Part shown: positions 17,336 to 26,113 of the stretch, piece after piece
Layout: each line of letters opens with the position of its first letter
Position numbering within the stretch: the stretch's first letter is position 1
DNA from: Cesiribacteraceae bacterium YIM B00369
GTDB taxonomy: Bacteria > Bacteroidota > Bacteroidia > Cytophagales > Cyclobacteriaceae
NCBI GenBank assembly: GCA_017948555.1
Contig: JAFMYY010000011.1
Coordinates: 117,886-181,885, forward strand
DNA: 64,000 nucleotides
Direction: 5' to 3'
The notes under the pieces: generated by a model
The model's database searches: none
Seen by the model: the letters and a program-made list of their open reading frames with translations, nothing else
Told to the model about the DNA's origin: nothing
Made by a program: the position numbers and the translations under genes

Positions 17336-18376
17336 ATGAATAGAATGCTGTCCCTCAGGAAGGCTATACTCTTCTCAATGTTTATAGCTGCGGCCACACT
17401 CCAAAGTTGTGGTCTCTTTGGTGGAGGATCAGGTGAGGATTATGGTGAGCTGGTTGGTGCACAAGGAAGAGAAGGATGGGTTATGACGGTGCCTTATGGC
17501 ATGGTTGTGGTTCCCGCCGGTACTTTCCATATGGGCCAGGCTGATCAGGATATCGCCGCCACCCAAATCAATTACAATAAACAAATTACCGTAGGTAGTT
17601 TCTTTATGGACGATACTGAAATCACTAACAATGAGTATCGTCAGTTTATGGAAGCTGTAATGGAAGACTCTGCCAGTACCCTTGGCGAAGACTTTATTAT
17701 GGCCGAGTTGTACCCTGATACCACAGTGTGGCAAAGGGATTTCTCTCACCACATGGGTGATCCTTTAGTGGAGTATTATTATATGCACCCTGCATTTGAC
17801 GACTATCCGGTGGTAGGTGTTGACTGGGAAGCTGCAAAAGTATTCTGCAAGTGGAGAACCGATTATCTTAATGCTTACCGTACCAGCCAGGGCGATTTTG
17901 TGATGCCTGCTTTCCGTTTGCCTTCTGAGGCTGAATGGGAATATGCAGCACGCGGAGGACGCGATATGGCTACTTACCCATGGGGTAACCCTTATGTGCG
18001 GAATGCAAAAGGCTGTATGCTTGCTAACTTTAAGCCGGGCCGCGGGAACTATTACGACGACGGATTTGCTTATACAGCGCCGGTAGAGTCGTACTTCGCT
18101 AATGACTTCGGTCTGTACGATATGTCAGGCAACGTATCTGAGTGGTGCGAAGATGCATACAACCCGGCTTCTGTTCCCCTTGTGTGGGACCTGAACCCAA
18201 CTTATTTCGATGAAAACGAACCTCGTAAAGTAATCCGCGGCGGATCATGGAAAGACATTTCTCACTTCCTTGAAACAGGTACCCGTAACTTCGAATACAA
18301 AGACTCAGCACGTTCCTATATTGGCTTCCGTTGTGCAATGACACACCTGGGCCGTTCCTCAGGAAATGAGTTTTAA
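17336..18376 (+). CDS. gldK: GldK/PorK gliding and type IX secretion lipoprotein
   Basis: 346 residues from ATG 17336; another ATG at 17345 is possible. The lipobox LQSC gives an SpII lipoprotein. The body is a formylglycine-generating-enzyme-like (FGE-sulfatase) fold: VPAGTFHMGQ, FFMDDTEITNNEYRQF, FRLPSEAEWEYAARGG, and the end DSARSYIGFRCA. GldK forms the periplasmic ring on the outer membrane with GldN in the T9SS. The catalytic Cys pair of true FGEs is not expected in this family. gldL, gldM and gldN follow with short spacers (51, 40 and 15 bp). Confidence 0.95.
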   Translation: MNRMLSLRKAILFSMFIAAATLQSCGLFGGGSGEDYGELVGAQGREGWVMTVPYGMVVVPAGTFHMGQADQDIAATQINYNKQITVGSFFMDDTEITNNEYRQFMEAVMEDSASTLGEDFIMAELYPDTTVWQRDFSHHMGDPLVEYYYMHPAFDDYPVVGVDWEAAKVFCKWRTDYLNAYRTSQGDFVMPAFRLPSEAEWEYAARGGRDMATYPWGNPYVRNAKGCMLANFKPGRGNYYDDGFAYTAPVESYFANDFGLYDMSGNVSEWCEDAYNPASVPLVWDLNPTYFDENEPRKVIRGGSWKDISHFLETGTRNFEYKDSARSYIGFRCAMTHLGRSSGNEF

Positions 18377-18427
18377 TCAAAAAGTCATCAAACAAAAAAA
18401 TCATCATAAACTAAATTAGTAACAACA

Positions 18428-19264
18428 ATGAGTAGTAAAAAAGGTGGGATAAGCGAGCTGATATTCGGTACCGTAATGCCCAAAGTGTATGGTATAGGTG
18501 GAGCTGTTGTAATTGTAGGGGCCTTGTTTAAAATTCTTCACTGGCCTGGTGCAAACTTAATGTTGATTGTAGGTCTGGGTACTGAAGCATTGATCTTCTT
18601 CCTTAGTGCATTTGAACCTAAACATGCTGAACCGGACTGGTCTAAAGTATATCCTGAACTTTCTGATGATTATGATGGTGAGCCTGTAAGCCGTGCTGCT
18701 ATTGCACCCACTAATAATGGTAACGGATCATCAGTAACCAAAAAGCTTGATCAGATGCTGGAAAGCAATAAAATTGGAGATGACCTTATTAAAAGCCTTG
18801 GTCAGGGAATGCAGACCCTGGCTGTTACTGCAAAGCAGATGGGCAGCCTTGGAAATGCAGCCGTAGCAACAGAAGAATATGCTGCTAATGTTCGCCAGGC
18901 TTCAAAATCTCTTATTGATATGAATAAATCTTATGGTACCACTGTTTCTGCAATGGCTGAAATGGCAAACGCTTCTAAAGATGCGAAGGAATACCATAAC
19001 CAGGTGCAGGTAGTTACTAAAAACCTGGGTGCTCTTAATGCAGTGTATGAAATGGAACTGCAGGATGCTAACAGCCACGTGAAGGCAATGAACAAATTCT
19101 ATAGCAGCATTTCTACTGCAATGGAAAGCATGGCACAGGCAAGCAAAGAGTCAGAGCAGTTTAAGAAAGAGTTGACCTCACTTACAGGTAACCTTACTTC
19201 TCTGAACAATGTGTATGGTAATATGCTGACTGCAATGAAAGGCGGTAACAGCAATGCCCGTTAA
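18428..19264 (+). CDS. gldL: GldL/PorL inner-membrane motor protein
   Basis: 278 residues. Two N-terminal membrane helices (about 20-38 and 43-61) flank the hallmark LFKILHWPGANLM. Glu53 in GTEALIFF is the likely counterpart of the essential membrane glutamate of Flavobacterium GldL (Glu49), which takes part in proton flow. The cytosolic C-terminal part (about 100-278) is long, helical and repetitive, with two runs of the pattern SYGTTVSAMAEMANASKDA / FYSSISTAMESMAQASKES and a third partial copy, suggesting an internal duplication. GldL and GldM form the proton-driven motor for gliding and T9SS export. Confidence 0.96.
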   Translation: MSSKKGGISELIFGTVMPKVYGIGGAVVIVGALFKILHWPGANLMLIVGLGTEALIFFLSAFEPKHAEPDWSKVYPELSDDYDGEPVSRAAIAPTNNGNGSSVTKKLDQMLESNKIGDDLIKSLGQGMQTLAVTAKQMGSLGNAAVATEEYAANVRQASKSLIDMNKSYGTTVSAMAEMANASKDAKEYHNQVQVVTKNLGALNAVYEMELQDANSHVKAMNKFYSSISTAMESMAQASKESEQFKKELTSLTGNLTSLNNVYGNMLTAMKGGNSNAR

Positions 19265-19304
19265 TTTTTGTTAACCAAAAAAATAATCCCTTAAAGCAAG
19301 ATAT

Positions 19305-20888
19305 ATGGCTGGAGGAAAAGAAACCCCTAGGCAGAAAATGATCGGGATGATGTACCTGGTATTGTTAGCACTTCTTGCACTGCAGGTAAGTAATACAGTA
19401 CTCGAGAAATTCATCTTTATCAATAAAAGCCTTGAAAGTGCAGTGCATGAAACCAACGTAGGCAATGCAAATACCGTAGCCCGCATCCAGAAGCAGGTGG
19501 ATGAGGCCGGTAACCGTAAAGCCGATGTTCAGGTACTCAACACAGCACGAGAAGTACGTGAGGCAACCAAAAATGTAATTGAAAACATGCGCAGCATAAA
19601 AGCTGAATTGGTTGAAGTTACCGGCGGTATGGACGATGAAGGAATGGCTCCTAAAAACGTCAGCGACGAAGAAGGTACTGCTAACCTGATGATCAACAAG
19701 AAAAGAGGTCATGAGTTACAGCAGATGCTGAATGAGTATACTGCTTTATTAGAGCAAAAAACCGAAGTGAAAACAGCTCCTATCGCACTGGATGCCAAGG
19801 ATAACCCGGTTTTTGCTAATGACCCTAACCAGAAGAATAAAAACTTTGCGGAATTGAATTTCGCACACACTCCTCTGGTAGCAGCTTTAGCAACTATTTC
19901 GCAGTTTGAAACTGAAGTTTTAATGCGTGAGTCTGCAGCACTGGAAAAACTGGCCCGCGATGTGGGTGCACAGGATGTGAAGTTCGACAGAATTGTTCCT
20001 ATGGTGCGTCCTGAATCTAAAATTGTTGCAGCCGGTACGAAGTATAAAGCAGATATGTTTATTGCCGCATCTTCTTCAAATGTTACCCCTGAGATGTATG
20101 TGGACGGGAAGAAAGTAAGTGTTGTGGATGGAATGGGTCAGGTTGAATTCCCGGTATCTGCAGGAAACTATAATGAAGAAGGTCTGGCAAGAAAGACTTT
20201 TGAATCTAAAATCAGGGTGTCTCTTCCGGGAGGTAACGATACTACATATTCTAACACCATCGAATATTTTGTAGCAAAACCTGTAATCCAGATTCAGTCA
20301 GCTGCTATTCAGTCTTTATATCTGCAGTGTGGTAACCAGTTGAATATACAGGTGCCTGCTTTAGGAACGTCTTATAACCCAAGTTTTAGCGCAAATGGTG
20401 CAGCTGTTTACCCGGGTAATAAGCGTGGCGTGGTAACAGTAGTACCAAATTCAGCCAATGTTTCCCTGAACGTAAGCAATAGCGGTACTCTTATTGGTAC
20501 TGAAAAGTTTACAGTGAACAGAGTGCCAAAGCCTGAAATTGCTGCCTACAGCGGTAATAAGGAATTGAATCAGAAGCAGGGTGAATCTGCTACCAGTCTG
20601 CGTTCACTTACTATGCGTGCCATTGCTGATGAAACTTTCAAATCCTTACTTCCTGAAGATGCTAATTTCAGGGTTGCAGAATATAATGTTTACCTTGCAA
20701 GAGGAAGCCGCCCTGTGGCACAGACAAAATCTAATGGTCCTGAAGTAGACCTGAGGAGCTTTGCAGCTCAGGCAAAAGCTGGTGATAATCTGGTAATTGA
20801 GGTAACAAAGGTTCAGCGTATGAACTTTAGGAAAGAAGTTGTAGATGTGCCTATGGGTACAAAAGTGTTTAACATTCCGTTGAACTAG
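19305..20888 (+). CDS. gldM: GldM/PorM trans-periplasmic motor shaft protein
   Basis: 527 residues, typical length. It begins MAGGKETPRQKMIGMMYLVL; a single membrane helix (about 13-35) inserts into the GldL bundle. The rest is periplasmic: a helical D1 domain to about residue 220, then beta-rich domains, with a late RGSRPVAQTKSNG. GldM dimers carry motion from the GldL motor to the GldK/GldN ring. It sits 40 bp after gldL, and gldN starts 15 bp after its stop. Confidence 0.96.
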   Translation: MAGGKETPRQKMIGMMYLVLLALLALQVSNTVLEKFIFINKSLESAVHETNVGNANTVARIQKQVDEAGNRKADVQVLNTAREVREATKNVIENMRSIKAELVEVTGGMDDEGMAPKNVSDEEGTANLMINKKRGHELQQMLNEYTALLEQKTEVKTAPIALDAKDNPVFANDPNQKNKNFAELNFAHTPLVAALATISQFETEVLMRESAALEKLARDVGAQDVKFDRIVPMVRPESKIVAAGTKYKADMFIAASSSNVTPEMYVDGKKVSVVDGMGQVEFPVSAGNYNEEGLARKTFESKIRVSLPGGNDTTYSNTIEYFVAKPVIQIQSAAIQSLYLQCGNQLNIQVPALGTSYNPSFSANGAAVYPGNKRGVVTVVPNSANVSLNVSNSGTLIGTEKFTVNRVPKPEIAAYSGNKELNQKQGESATSLRSLTMRAIADETFKSLLPEDANFRVAEYNVYLARGSRPVAQTKSNGPEVDLRSFAAQAKAGDNLVIEVTKVQRMNFRKEVVDVPMGTKVFNIPLN

Positions 20889-20903
20889 TAAATTTTTAGA
20901 GGT

Positions 20904-21794
20904 ATGAAAAATATTTGTTATGCAGTTGCTCTTGGTGGCTTCCTTTCTCTGGCCGGAATTGATTCCGCTCAGGCTCAGGAAACATCCAACCTGGAGTATA
21001 ATGAGAATTCTGTTAATCCTATCCGTGAATCAGATATCATGCTCAGAAAGAGAATCTGGCGCCGGATAGACCTGAATGAGAAACAGAATAAACCCTTTTT
21101 CTCCTTTAACAATGAGATCAGCAAGATCCTGGTTGAAGCAGTAAAAGCCGGAGTTCTTACTCCTTATGTAAATGATTCTCTGAAAACCCGCATGTCGCGT
21201 GAGGATTTTCTGGAAAGACTTACTATGCCAAACAGTGAAGCAGGCCTTACTGAAGAGGAAAAAGCCATGGGCTTTGGACAGGAAAGCCAGGCCAGCGGCT
21301 GGGATACAGGAGGAGGCTGGGGTGATCAGCCCGCAGCAGCAGGTCAGGGAACTGCCTCGAATGATGCAGCAGCAAATGAGTTTCTGCCTCGCCAGATAGA
21401 TGTGATGGAGCTGATGGAGGACATGGTGTTTGATAAAAAAAGAAGCCGCTTATATTGGGATATCCAGGCAATAACCATGATAATTCCTGCTTCTGAGTTT
21501 GAAACCGGTTTGCAGCGGAATCTTGCCACCTTCAGGTACAAAGATTTGGTTGAGCTTTTTAAAAGCATGCCCGGCGAAGCTATCTGGTTTAACCCGCAAA
21601 ACAGTGCAGCTCACCTGAACCTATCCGATGCATTTGCCTTGCGTTTGTTCAACGGCAGGATTATTAAGGTTGCAAACCCTGATGATGCCATGTTGGTGGA
21701 TATTTACGACAAAAGCCCGAAAGAGGGTATAATGGCCTCGAAGTGGATGGAAATGGAGCTGCTCGAATTAGAGCACGAACTATGGGAGTTTTAA
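20904..21794 (+). CDS. gldN: GldN/PorN periplasmic ring protein
   Basis: 296 residues with a signal peptide ending DSAQAQE. Family elements are MLRKRIWRRIDLNEKQNKPFF near the start, RSRLYWDIQAITMIIPA in the middle and WMEMELLELEHELWEF at the end. A low-complexity Gly/Gln/Ala insertion (about residues 125-155, DTGGGWGDQPAAAGQG) separates the two conserved halves and is longer than I would expect. GldN binds GldK in the outer-membrane-associated ring. It is the last gene of the operon; a strong terminator follows at once. Confidence 0.95.
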   Translation: MKNICYAVALGGFLSLAGIDSAQAQETSNLEYNENSVNPIRESDIMLRKRIWRRIDLNEKQNKPFFSFNNEISKILVEAVKAGVLTPYVNDSLKTRMSREDFLERLTMPNSEAGLTEEEKAMGFGQESQASGWDTGGGWGDQPAAAGQGTASNDAAANEFLPRQIDVMELMEDMVFDKKRSRLYWDIQAITMIIPASEFETGLQRNLATFRYKDLVELFKSMPGEAIWFNPQNSAAHLNLSDAFALRLFNGRIIKVANPDDAMLVDIYDKSPKEGIMASKWMEMELLELEHELWEF

Positions 21795-21825
21795 TTTATA
21801 TTCATAATATCTGACACATAAGAAA

Positions 21826-21851
21826 GAGGAGGCATTTTGCCTCCTTTTTTT
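21826..21851 (+). terminator. Terminator of the gldKLMN operon
   Basis: GGAGGC, ATTTT loop, GCCTCC, then T7. It sits in the short gap between gldN and the converging uvrC gene. The reverse strand has only a broken T-run (TCTTTCTT), so it may also stop uvrC transcription weakly. Confidence 0.85.
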
Positions 21852-21870
21852 GTTTTCCTTTCCTTTTCTT

Positions 21871-23664
21871 TTACTGCCCCAAGCTTTCTTTTACAATTCT
21901 GGCTTTGTCTTTACCTATAATTGCTGTCAGCTCCTCTTCACTTGCCTCTTTAATCCTGGATATTGTCCGGTACTCCTTAAGCAGTTTGTCTGCAGTAAGC
22001 TTTCCTACTCCTTTAATATTATCCAGTTGAGAAGTAAACGCACCTTTGCTTCTTTTATCTCTGTGATGTGTAATAGCGAAACGGTGCGCTTCGTCCCGTG
22101 TGCGTTGCAGTAATTTCAGCGATTCCGATTTTTTATCAATATGAAGTGGGTAAGGATCTTCCGGATAGTAAATTTCTTCCAGCCTTTTAGCAATGCCGAT
22201 TATTGGAATCTGCCCGTAAATATCAAGCTCTTTCAGGGCCTCCACGGCTGCACTGAGCTGCCCTTTGCCACCATCAATTACAATCAGGTCAGCAAGAGGT
22301 TTTTCTTCTTCCAGCACCCGTTTATAGCGCCGGCCAACCACCTCTTTCATGGAGGCAAAATCGTCAGGCCCTGTTACTGTTTTTATATTATAGTGCCGGT
22401 ATTCTTTTTTTGCGGGCTTGCCATTAATAAAGCATACCATTGCTGCTACAGGATTGGTTCCCTGAATATTGGAGTTGTCGAAACACTCTATGCGGTTAGG
22501 AGGGTTTTTCAGGTGAAGGTCTTTTTGTAGCTGAAGTACAACTCTGTTTTCTTTTGCCCTGTTTGTTTCCTGCAGGCTTAGCTTTTCCTTTTTATGATAC
22601 AGGGCATTTTTAACCGACATTTCAATCAGCTTCTTTTTATCACCTATTTTAGGTACAGAAATCTGGTGGTTCTCGCTGTTTATCTCAAGCGGAATATTAG
22701 TAATTATTTCAGGGGATGTGCTGTTGAACCGGTCCCGCAGTTCAACCATTACCAGTCCCAGAATGTCTTCCTCCGTTTCTTCCAGCTTCTTCTTTGCCTC
22801 TACAGTTTTAGTAACAGTAACTGCACCATTTACCACCTTCAGGTAATTAATGAAAGCATATTTATCGTCAGTAACTATGGTAAATACATCCAGGTCTGAT
22901 ATTTTAGGGTTTACTACCAGCGATTTGGCCTGGTATTTATCCAGCAGCTCGTGCTTTTCCTTGAAGAGCTGCGCTGTTTCAAAATCCAGTTTTTCAGCGG
23001 CCTCCTGCATGTGGTCTTTAAAATAATTACGGGCCACTCCAAGGTTGCCTTTCAGGATATTAACTGCCTGGTCAATATCTTTCTGATAATCAGCCTCAGA
23101 TTGCAGGTTTTCGCATGGGCCTTTACAATTGCCAATGTGGTACTCCAGGCACACCTTAAATTTGCCGCTCCGGATGTTCTCTTCTGAAAGGTTATATTTG
23201 CAGGTGCGGATGTGGTACAGGTTTCTGATAAGGTAAAATACATTGTTCATGGCTTTTACCGATGCAAAAGGGCCGTAGTAGGTGCCAAGGCCCGGTACCA
23301 TATTGCGGATGGCAATGATTCGGGGAAAGCGTTCCGAGGTAACGCAGATATAGGGGTAGCTTTTATCGTCCCGGAGGAGAATATTGTACCTTGGTTTATT
23401 CTTCTTGATCAGGCTGTTTTCCAGCAGCAGGGCATCAAACTCATTATTTACAATGGTAAATTCAATGGAATTGATCTCGGAGACCAGCTTCTGTGTTTTT
23501 CGGTTTACACCCTTTTGTTTGGTAAAATAACTGCTTACCCTCTTTTTCAGATTTTTTGCTTTGCCAACATATATCAGCTCCCCCTCAATATTGTAATATT
23601 TATAAATACCAGGTTCAGTGGGTAACTGGTTTATTTGTTCAGGTGTATAAAAAGGTGTTTCCAT
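21871..23664 (-). CDS. uvrC: UvrABC excinuclease subunit C
   Basis: 597 residues, typical length. N-terminal GIY-YIG nuclease (PGIYKYYNIEGELIYVGKAKNLKKRV), a Cys-rich segment (CKYNLSEENI, CLEYHIGNCKGPC), a UvrB-interacting UVR motif (about 200-240), the RNase H-like nuclease with DLIVIDGGKGQLSAA, and a C-terminal helix-hairpin-helix pair (LDNIKGVGKLTADKLL). It makes both incisions in nucleotide excision repair with UvrA and UvrB. Only 6 nt separate its ATG from the T-tract of a strong hairpin, an unusual position described under findings. Confidence 0.97.
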   Translation of the reverse strand: METPFYTPEQINQLPTEPGIYKYYNIEGELIYVGKAKNLKKRVSSYFTKQKGVNRKTQKLVSEINSIEFTIVNNEFDALLLENSLIKKNKPRYNILLRDDKSYPYICVTSERFPRIIAIRNMVPGLGTYYGPFASVKAMNNVFYLIRNLYHIRTCKYNLSEENIRSGKFKVCLEYHIGNCKGPCENLQSEADYQKDIDQAVNILKGNLGVARNYFKDHMQEAAEKLDFETAQLFKEKHELLDKYQAKSLVVNPKISDLDVFTIVTDDKYAFINYLKVVNGAVTVTKTVEAKKKLEETEEDILGLVMVELRDRFNSTSPEIITNIPLEINSENHQISVPKIGDKKKLIEMSVKNALYHKKEKLSLQETNRAKENRVVLQLQKDLHLKNPPNRIECFDNSNIQGTNPVAAMVCFINGKPAKKEYRHYNIKTVTGPDDFASMKEVVGRRYKRVLEEEKPLADLIVIDGGKGQLSAAVEALKELDIYGQIPIIGIAKRLEEIYYPEDPYPLHIDKKSESLKLLQRTRDEAHRFAITHHRDKRSKGAFTSQLDNIKGVGKLTADKLLKEYRTISRIKEASEEELTAIIGKDKARIVKESLGQ

Positions 23665-23669
23665 AAACC

Positions 23670-23720
23670 AAAAAAACTTTTACGGTAGTAGAGAGAATCC
23701 TCCTGCCACCGTAAAAGTTT
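23670..23720 (-). terminator. Terminator hairpin between PBP1A and uvrC, abutting the uvrC start
   Basis: On the minus strand: AAACTTTTACGGT, a 21-nt loop, ACCGTAAAAGTTT, then T-run to 23670. A perfect 13-bp stem. It ends 5 nt before the uvrC ATG, so it lies in the uvrC leader. Confidence 0.75.
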
Positions 23721-23763
23721 ACTTTATTTTAAAATGAATGTTGCTTCTATGCTTTGGAATGAT

Positions 23764-26109
23764 TTAATAAATTCCGTTAGGGTCTACCTTTGGGCTTGGG
23801 TTAACATTTAATGAATCACTTTCACTTCCATTTGCCTTGCCTAAATTATCGTATTTAGCACAGTTCAGTTCAATGCTGAGCGGACTTTCGGGGGCATCGA
23901 AAGTGGTTTTGCTTACTCCCAGCTCAGGGTCGTTATATACCTTAGTCATAAATAGCTCCCAGATAGGCATTGCCGTACGTCCTCCCTGGCCTGAATACCA
24001 GTTCCTGAAGCGGATAGAACGGTTATCTGCCCCAACCCAGGCGCCTGCCACCAGTTCAGGAGTTACCCCCATAAACCAACCGTCGGATGCATTCTGGGTG
24101 GTGCCTGTTTTAGCTCCAATTTCCATCTTTCTGCCTAAGGTGCCTGATAACCTTAGTGCAGTACCGTTTGGCAGTGTGGTGGCTCCCTGCAACATGTGCA
24201 GCATTACATAAGCAGTTTCTTCGTTAAGAGCTTCTACCGTTTTTGGGTGTGGTTCATACAGTACGTTACCGTTTTTGTCTTCAATCCGGGTAATGTAATA
24301 AGGTTCTGTATATACTCCCTTATTAACAAAGGTACTGTAAGCACCCACCATTTCATATACAGTTACATCGCTCACGCCCAGGGCAAGAGATAATACAGGA
24401 TTCAGGGGGCTTTTAACACCCATTCTCTGTGCAAGTGCCACTACATTCTCCGGTCGCACCTTCGACATAATATTTGCTGTAACCGAGTTGATGGATTGTG
24501 CCATTGCCTGCCTTAAAGTCATAGGCTGGCCCGAAAACTTACCGTCGGAGTTAGATGGACTCCAGGTTGGAGGATCGCCACCGGTCTGGTAACTGGCGGG
24601 TACATCATATACCGTATAGCAGGGCGAATAGCCATTTTCTATAGCCGTAGCATAAACGAAGGGCTTAAAGGTGGAACCTGGCTGGCGCCGGCCCTGCATT
24701 ACGTGGTCGAATTTAAAGTGCTTATGGTTTATGCCACCCACCCAGGCCCTTATAGCGCCTGAATAAGGATCCATGGCCATAAAGCCGGTATGCAGAAAGC
24801 GTTTGTAGTAACGGGTGGAGTCCATAGGCGACATTAGGGTATCAATTTCTCCCTTGTAGGAGAAAACCCGCATAGGCCTTTTGGTATTCAGGGCAATATT
24901 AATGGAATCCGATTCTTTGCCATACTTTTTAACCAGTGACCTGTAATAGTCGGATGACTTTATTTCCTTTTCTATAAAGCCTTTAATTTCATTATTATTG
25001 TCATCAATCCATGGGTTTCTGTCTTTCCAGTCATTATTAAACTTCTTCTGCAGGGACTCCATATGAGTGTTTACAGCCTCTTCAGCATACTGTTGCATGC
25101 GGCTGTCAAGGGTTGTATATATTTTCAGTCCGTCTTCATAAAGGTCATAACCATGTTCGCGTGTCCATTTAAGCAGGAATGATCCTATAACAGATCTGAA
25201 ATAAGGAGCAGGGCCTGAATTATGGTTCTCTACATGATAATCAAGCCCCAGGGGCAGCTGTTTTATAGTATCGGCCTGAACATCTGTCAGGTAACCGTAT
25301 TTGGCCATCTGGCTGATTACCACATTCCTTCGCTGTATGGCGCTTTCAGGATTCCTTACCGGGTTATGGCGGGAGGGAGCCTGTACAATACCGGCAAGCA
25401 GGGCTGCTTCATGAACCTCCAGTTCTATAGGCGTTTTATTGAAGAATGTTTGTGAAGCTACTTTTATGCCGGATGCGTTACTTCCAAAGTCCACTGTATT
25501 GAGGTACATAGCCAGGATTTCTTTTTTTGTATAGGACTGCTCCAGGCGTACGGCCATTATCCATTCTTTGGTTTTGTTGAAGAGCATATCTGTTTTGGAG
25601 CTGATGCCATACAGTTTGCCTTCGTATTTATCATCGGTCCGGAGCTTGAAAAGATTTTTTGCCAGCTGTTGAGAAAGCGTACTTCCTCCCCCTGCATTCT
25701 GCCCCAGCAGAATTGATTTAACCCCCACACGGGCAAGTCCTATTTCATCAATACCAGAGTGCTCATCAAAACGGATATCTTCAGTTGCTATCAGGCTTTT
25801 AACAATATTGGGCGAAAGTTCATCATAGGTTGCATTAACCCTGTTCGTCCTGTAATACTTGCCCAGTAATTTGTTGTCAGCTGAATACAACTCCGACGAC
25901 AAATCATTTTCAGGGTTTTCAAGCATTTTGAAGCCGGGCATTCCGCCGTATAAACCGCCAAAGTTAATGCTGACTGTAAAGATATACAGTGGGAGGGCAA
26001 CAAATATACCTATGAAAAGCACCCACAGGGCTATTACTATCGCCCGGTAAATTTTTGATTTAAATGCAGAAGAATCCTTCTTTTTTGGTTTAGGCTTTAC
26101 TGTTGCCAT
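23764..26109 (-). CDS. Penicillin-binding protein 1A-type transglycosylase/transpeptidase
   Basis: 781 residues. A cytosolic basic N-terminus (KPKPKKKDSS) and one membrane helix (about 22-48) are followed by a GT51 glycosyltransferase domain (SLIATEDIRFDEHSGID, GGSTLSQQLAKNLF), a linker domain, and a penicillin-binding transpeptidase with the SxxK motif STFKPF, SxN as SINSV, and KTGT as AKTGTTQNASDGWF. It polymerises and cross-links peptidoglycan in the periplasm. The start is only 4 bp after the sprE stop, so the two are co-transcribed. Confidence 0.96.
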   Translation of the reverse strand: MATVKPKPKKKDSSAFKSKIYRAIVIALWVLFIGIFVALPLYIFTVSINFGGLYGGMPGFKMLENPENDLSSELYSADNKLLGKYYRTNRVNATYDELSPNIVKSLIATEDIRFDEHSGIDEIGLARVGVKSILLGQNAGGGSTLSQQLAKNLFKLRTDDKYEGKLYGISSKTDMLFNKTKEWIMAVRLEQSYTKKEILAMYLNTVDFGSNASGIKVASQTFFNKTPIELEVHEAALLAGIVQAPSRHNPVRNPESAIQRRNVVISQMAKYGYLTDVQADTIKQLPLGLDYHVENHNSGPAPYFRSVIGSFLLKWTREHGYDLYEDGLKIYTTLDSRMQQYAEEAVNTHMESLQKKFNNDWKDRNPWIDDNNNEIKGFIEKEIKSSDYYRSLVKKYGKESDSINIALNTKRPMRVFSYKGEIDTLMSPMDSTRYYKRFLHTGFMAMDPYSGAIRAWVGGINHKHFKFDHVMQGRRQPGSTFKPFVYATAIENGYSPCYTVYDVPASYQTGGDPPTWSPSNSDGKFSGQPMTLRQAMAQSINSVTANIMSKVRPENVVALAQRMGVKSPLNPVLSLALGVSDVTVYEMVGAYSTFVNKGVYTEPYYITRIEDKNGNVLYEPHPKTVEALNEETAYVMLHMLQGATTLPNGTALRLSGTLGRKMEIGAKTGTTQNASDGWFMGVTPELVAGAWVGADNRSIRFRNWYSGQGGRTAMPIWELFMTKVYNDPELGVSKTTFDAPESPLSIELNCAKYDNLGKANGSESDSLNVNPSPKVDPNGIY

Positions 26110-26113
26110 TCTT

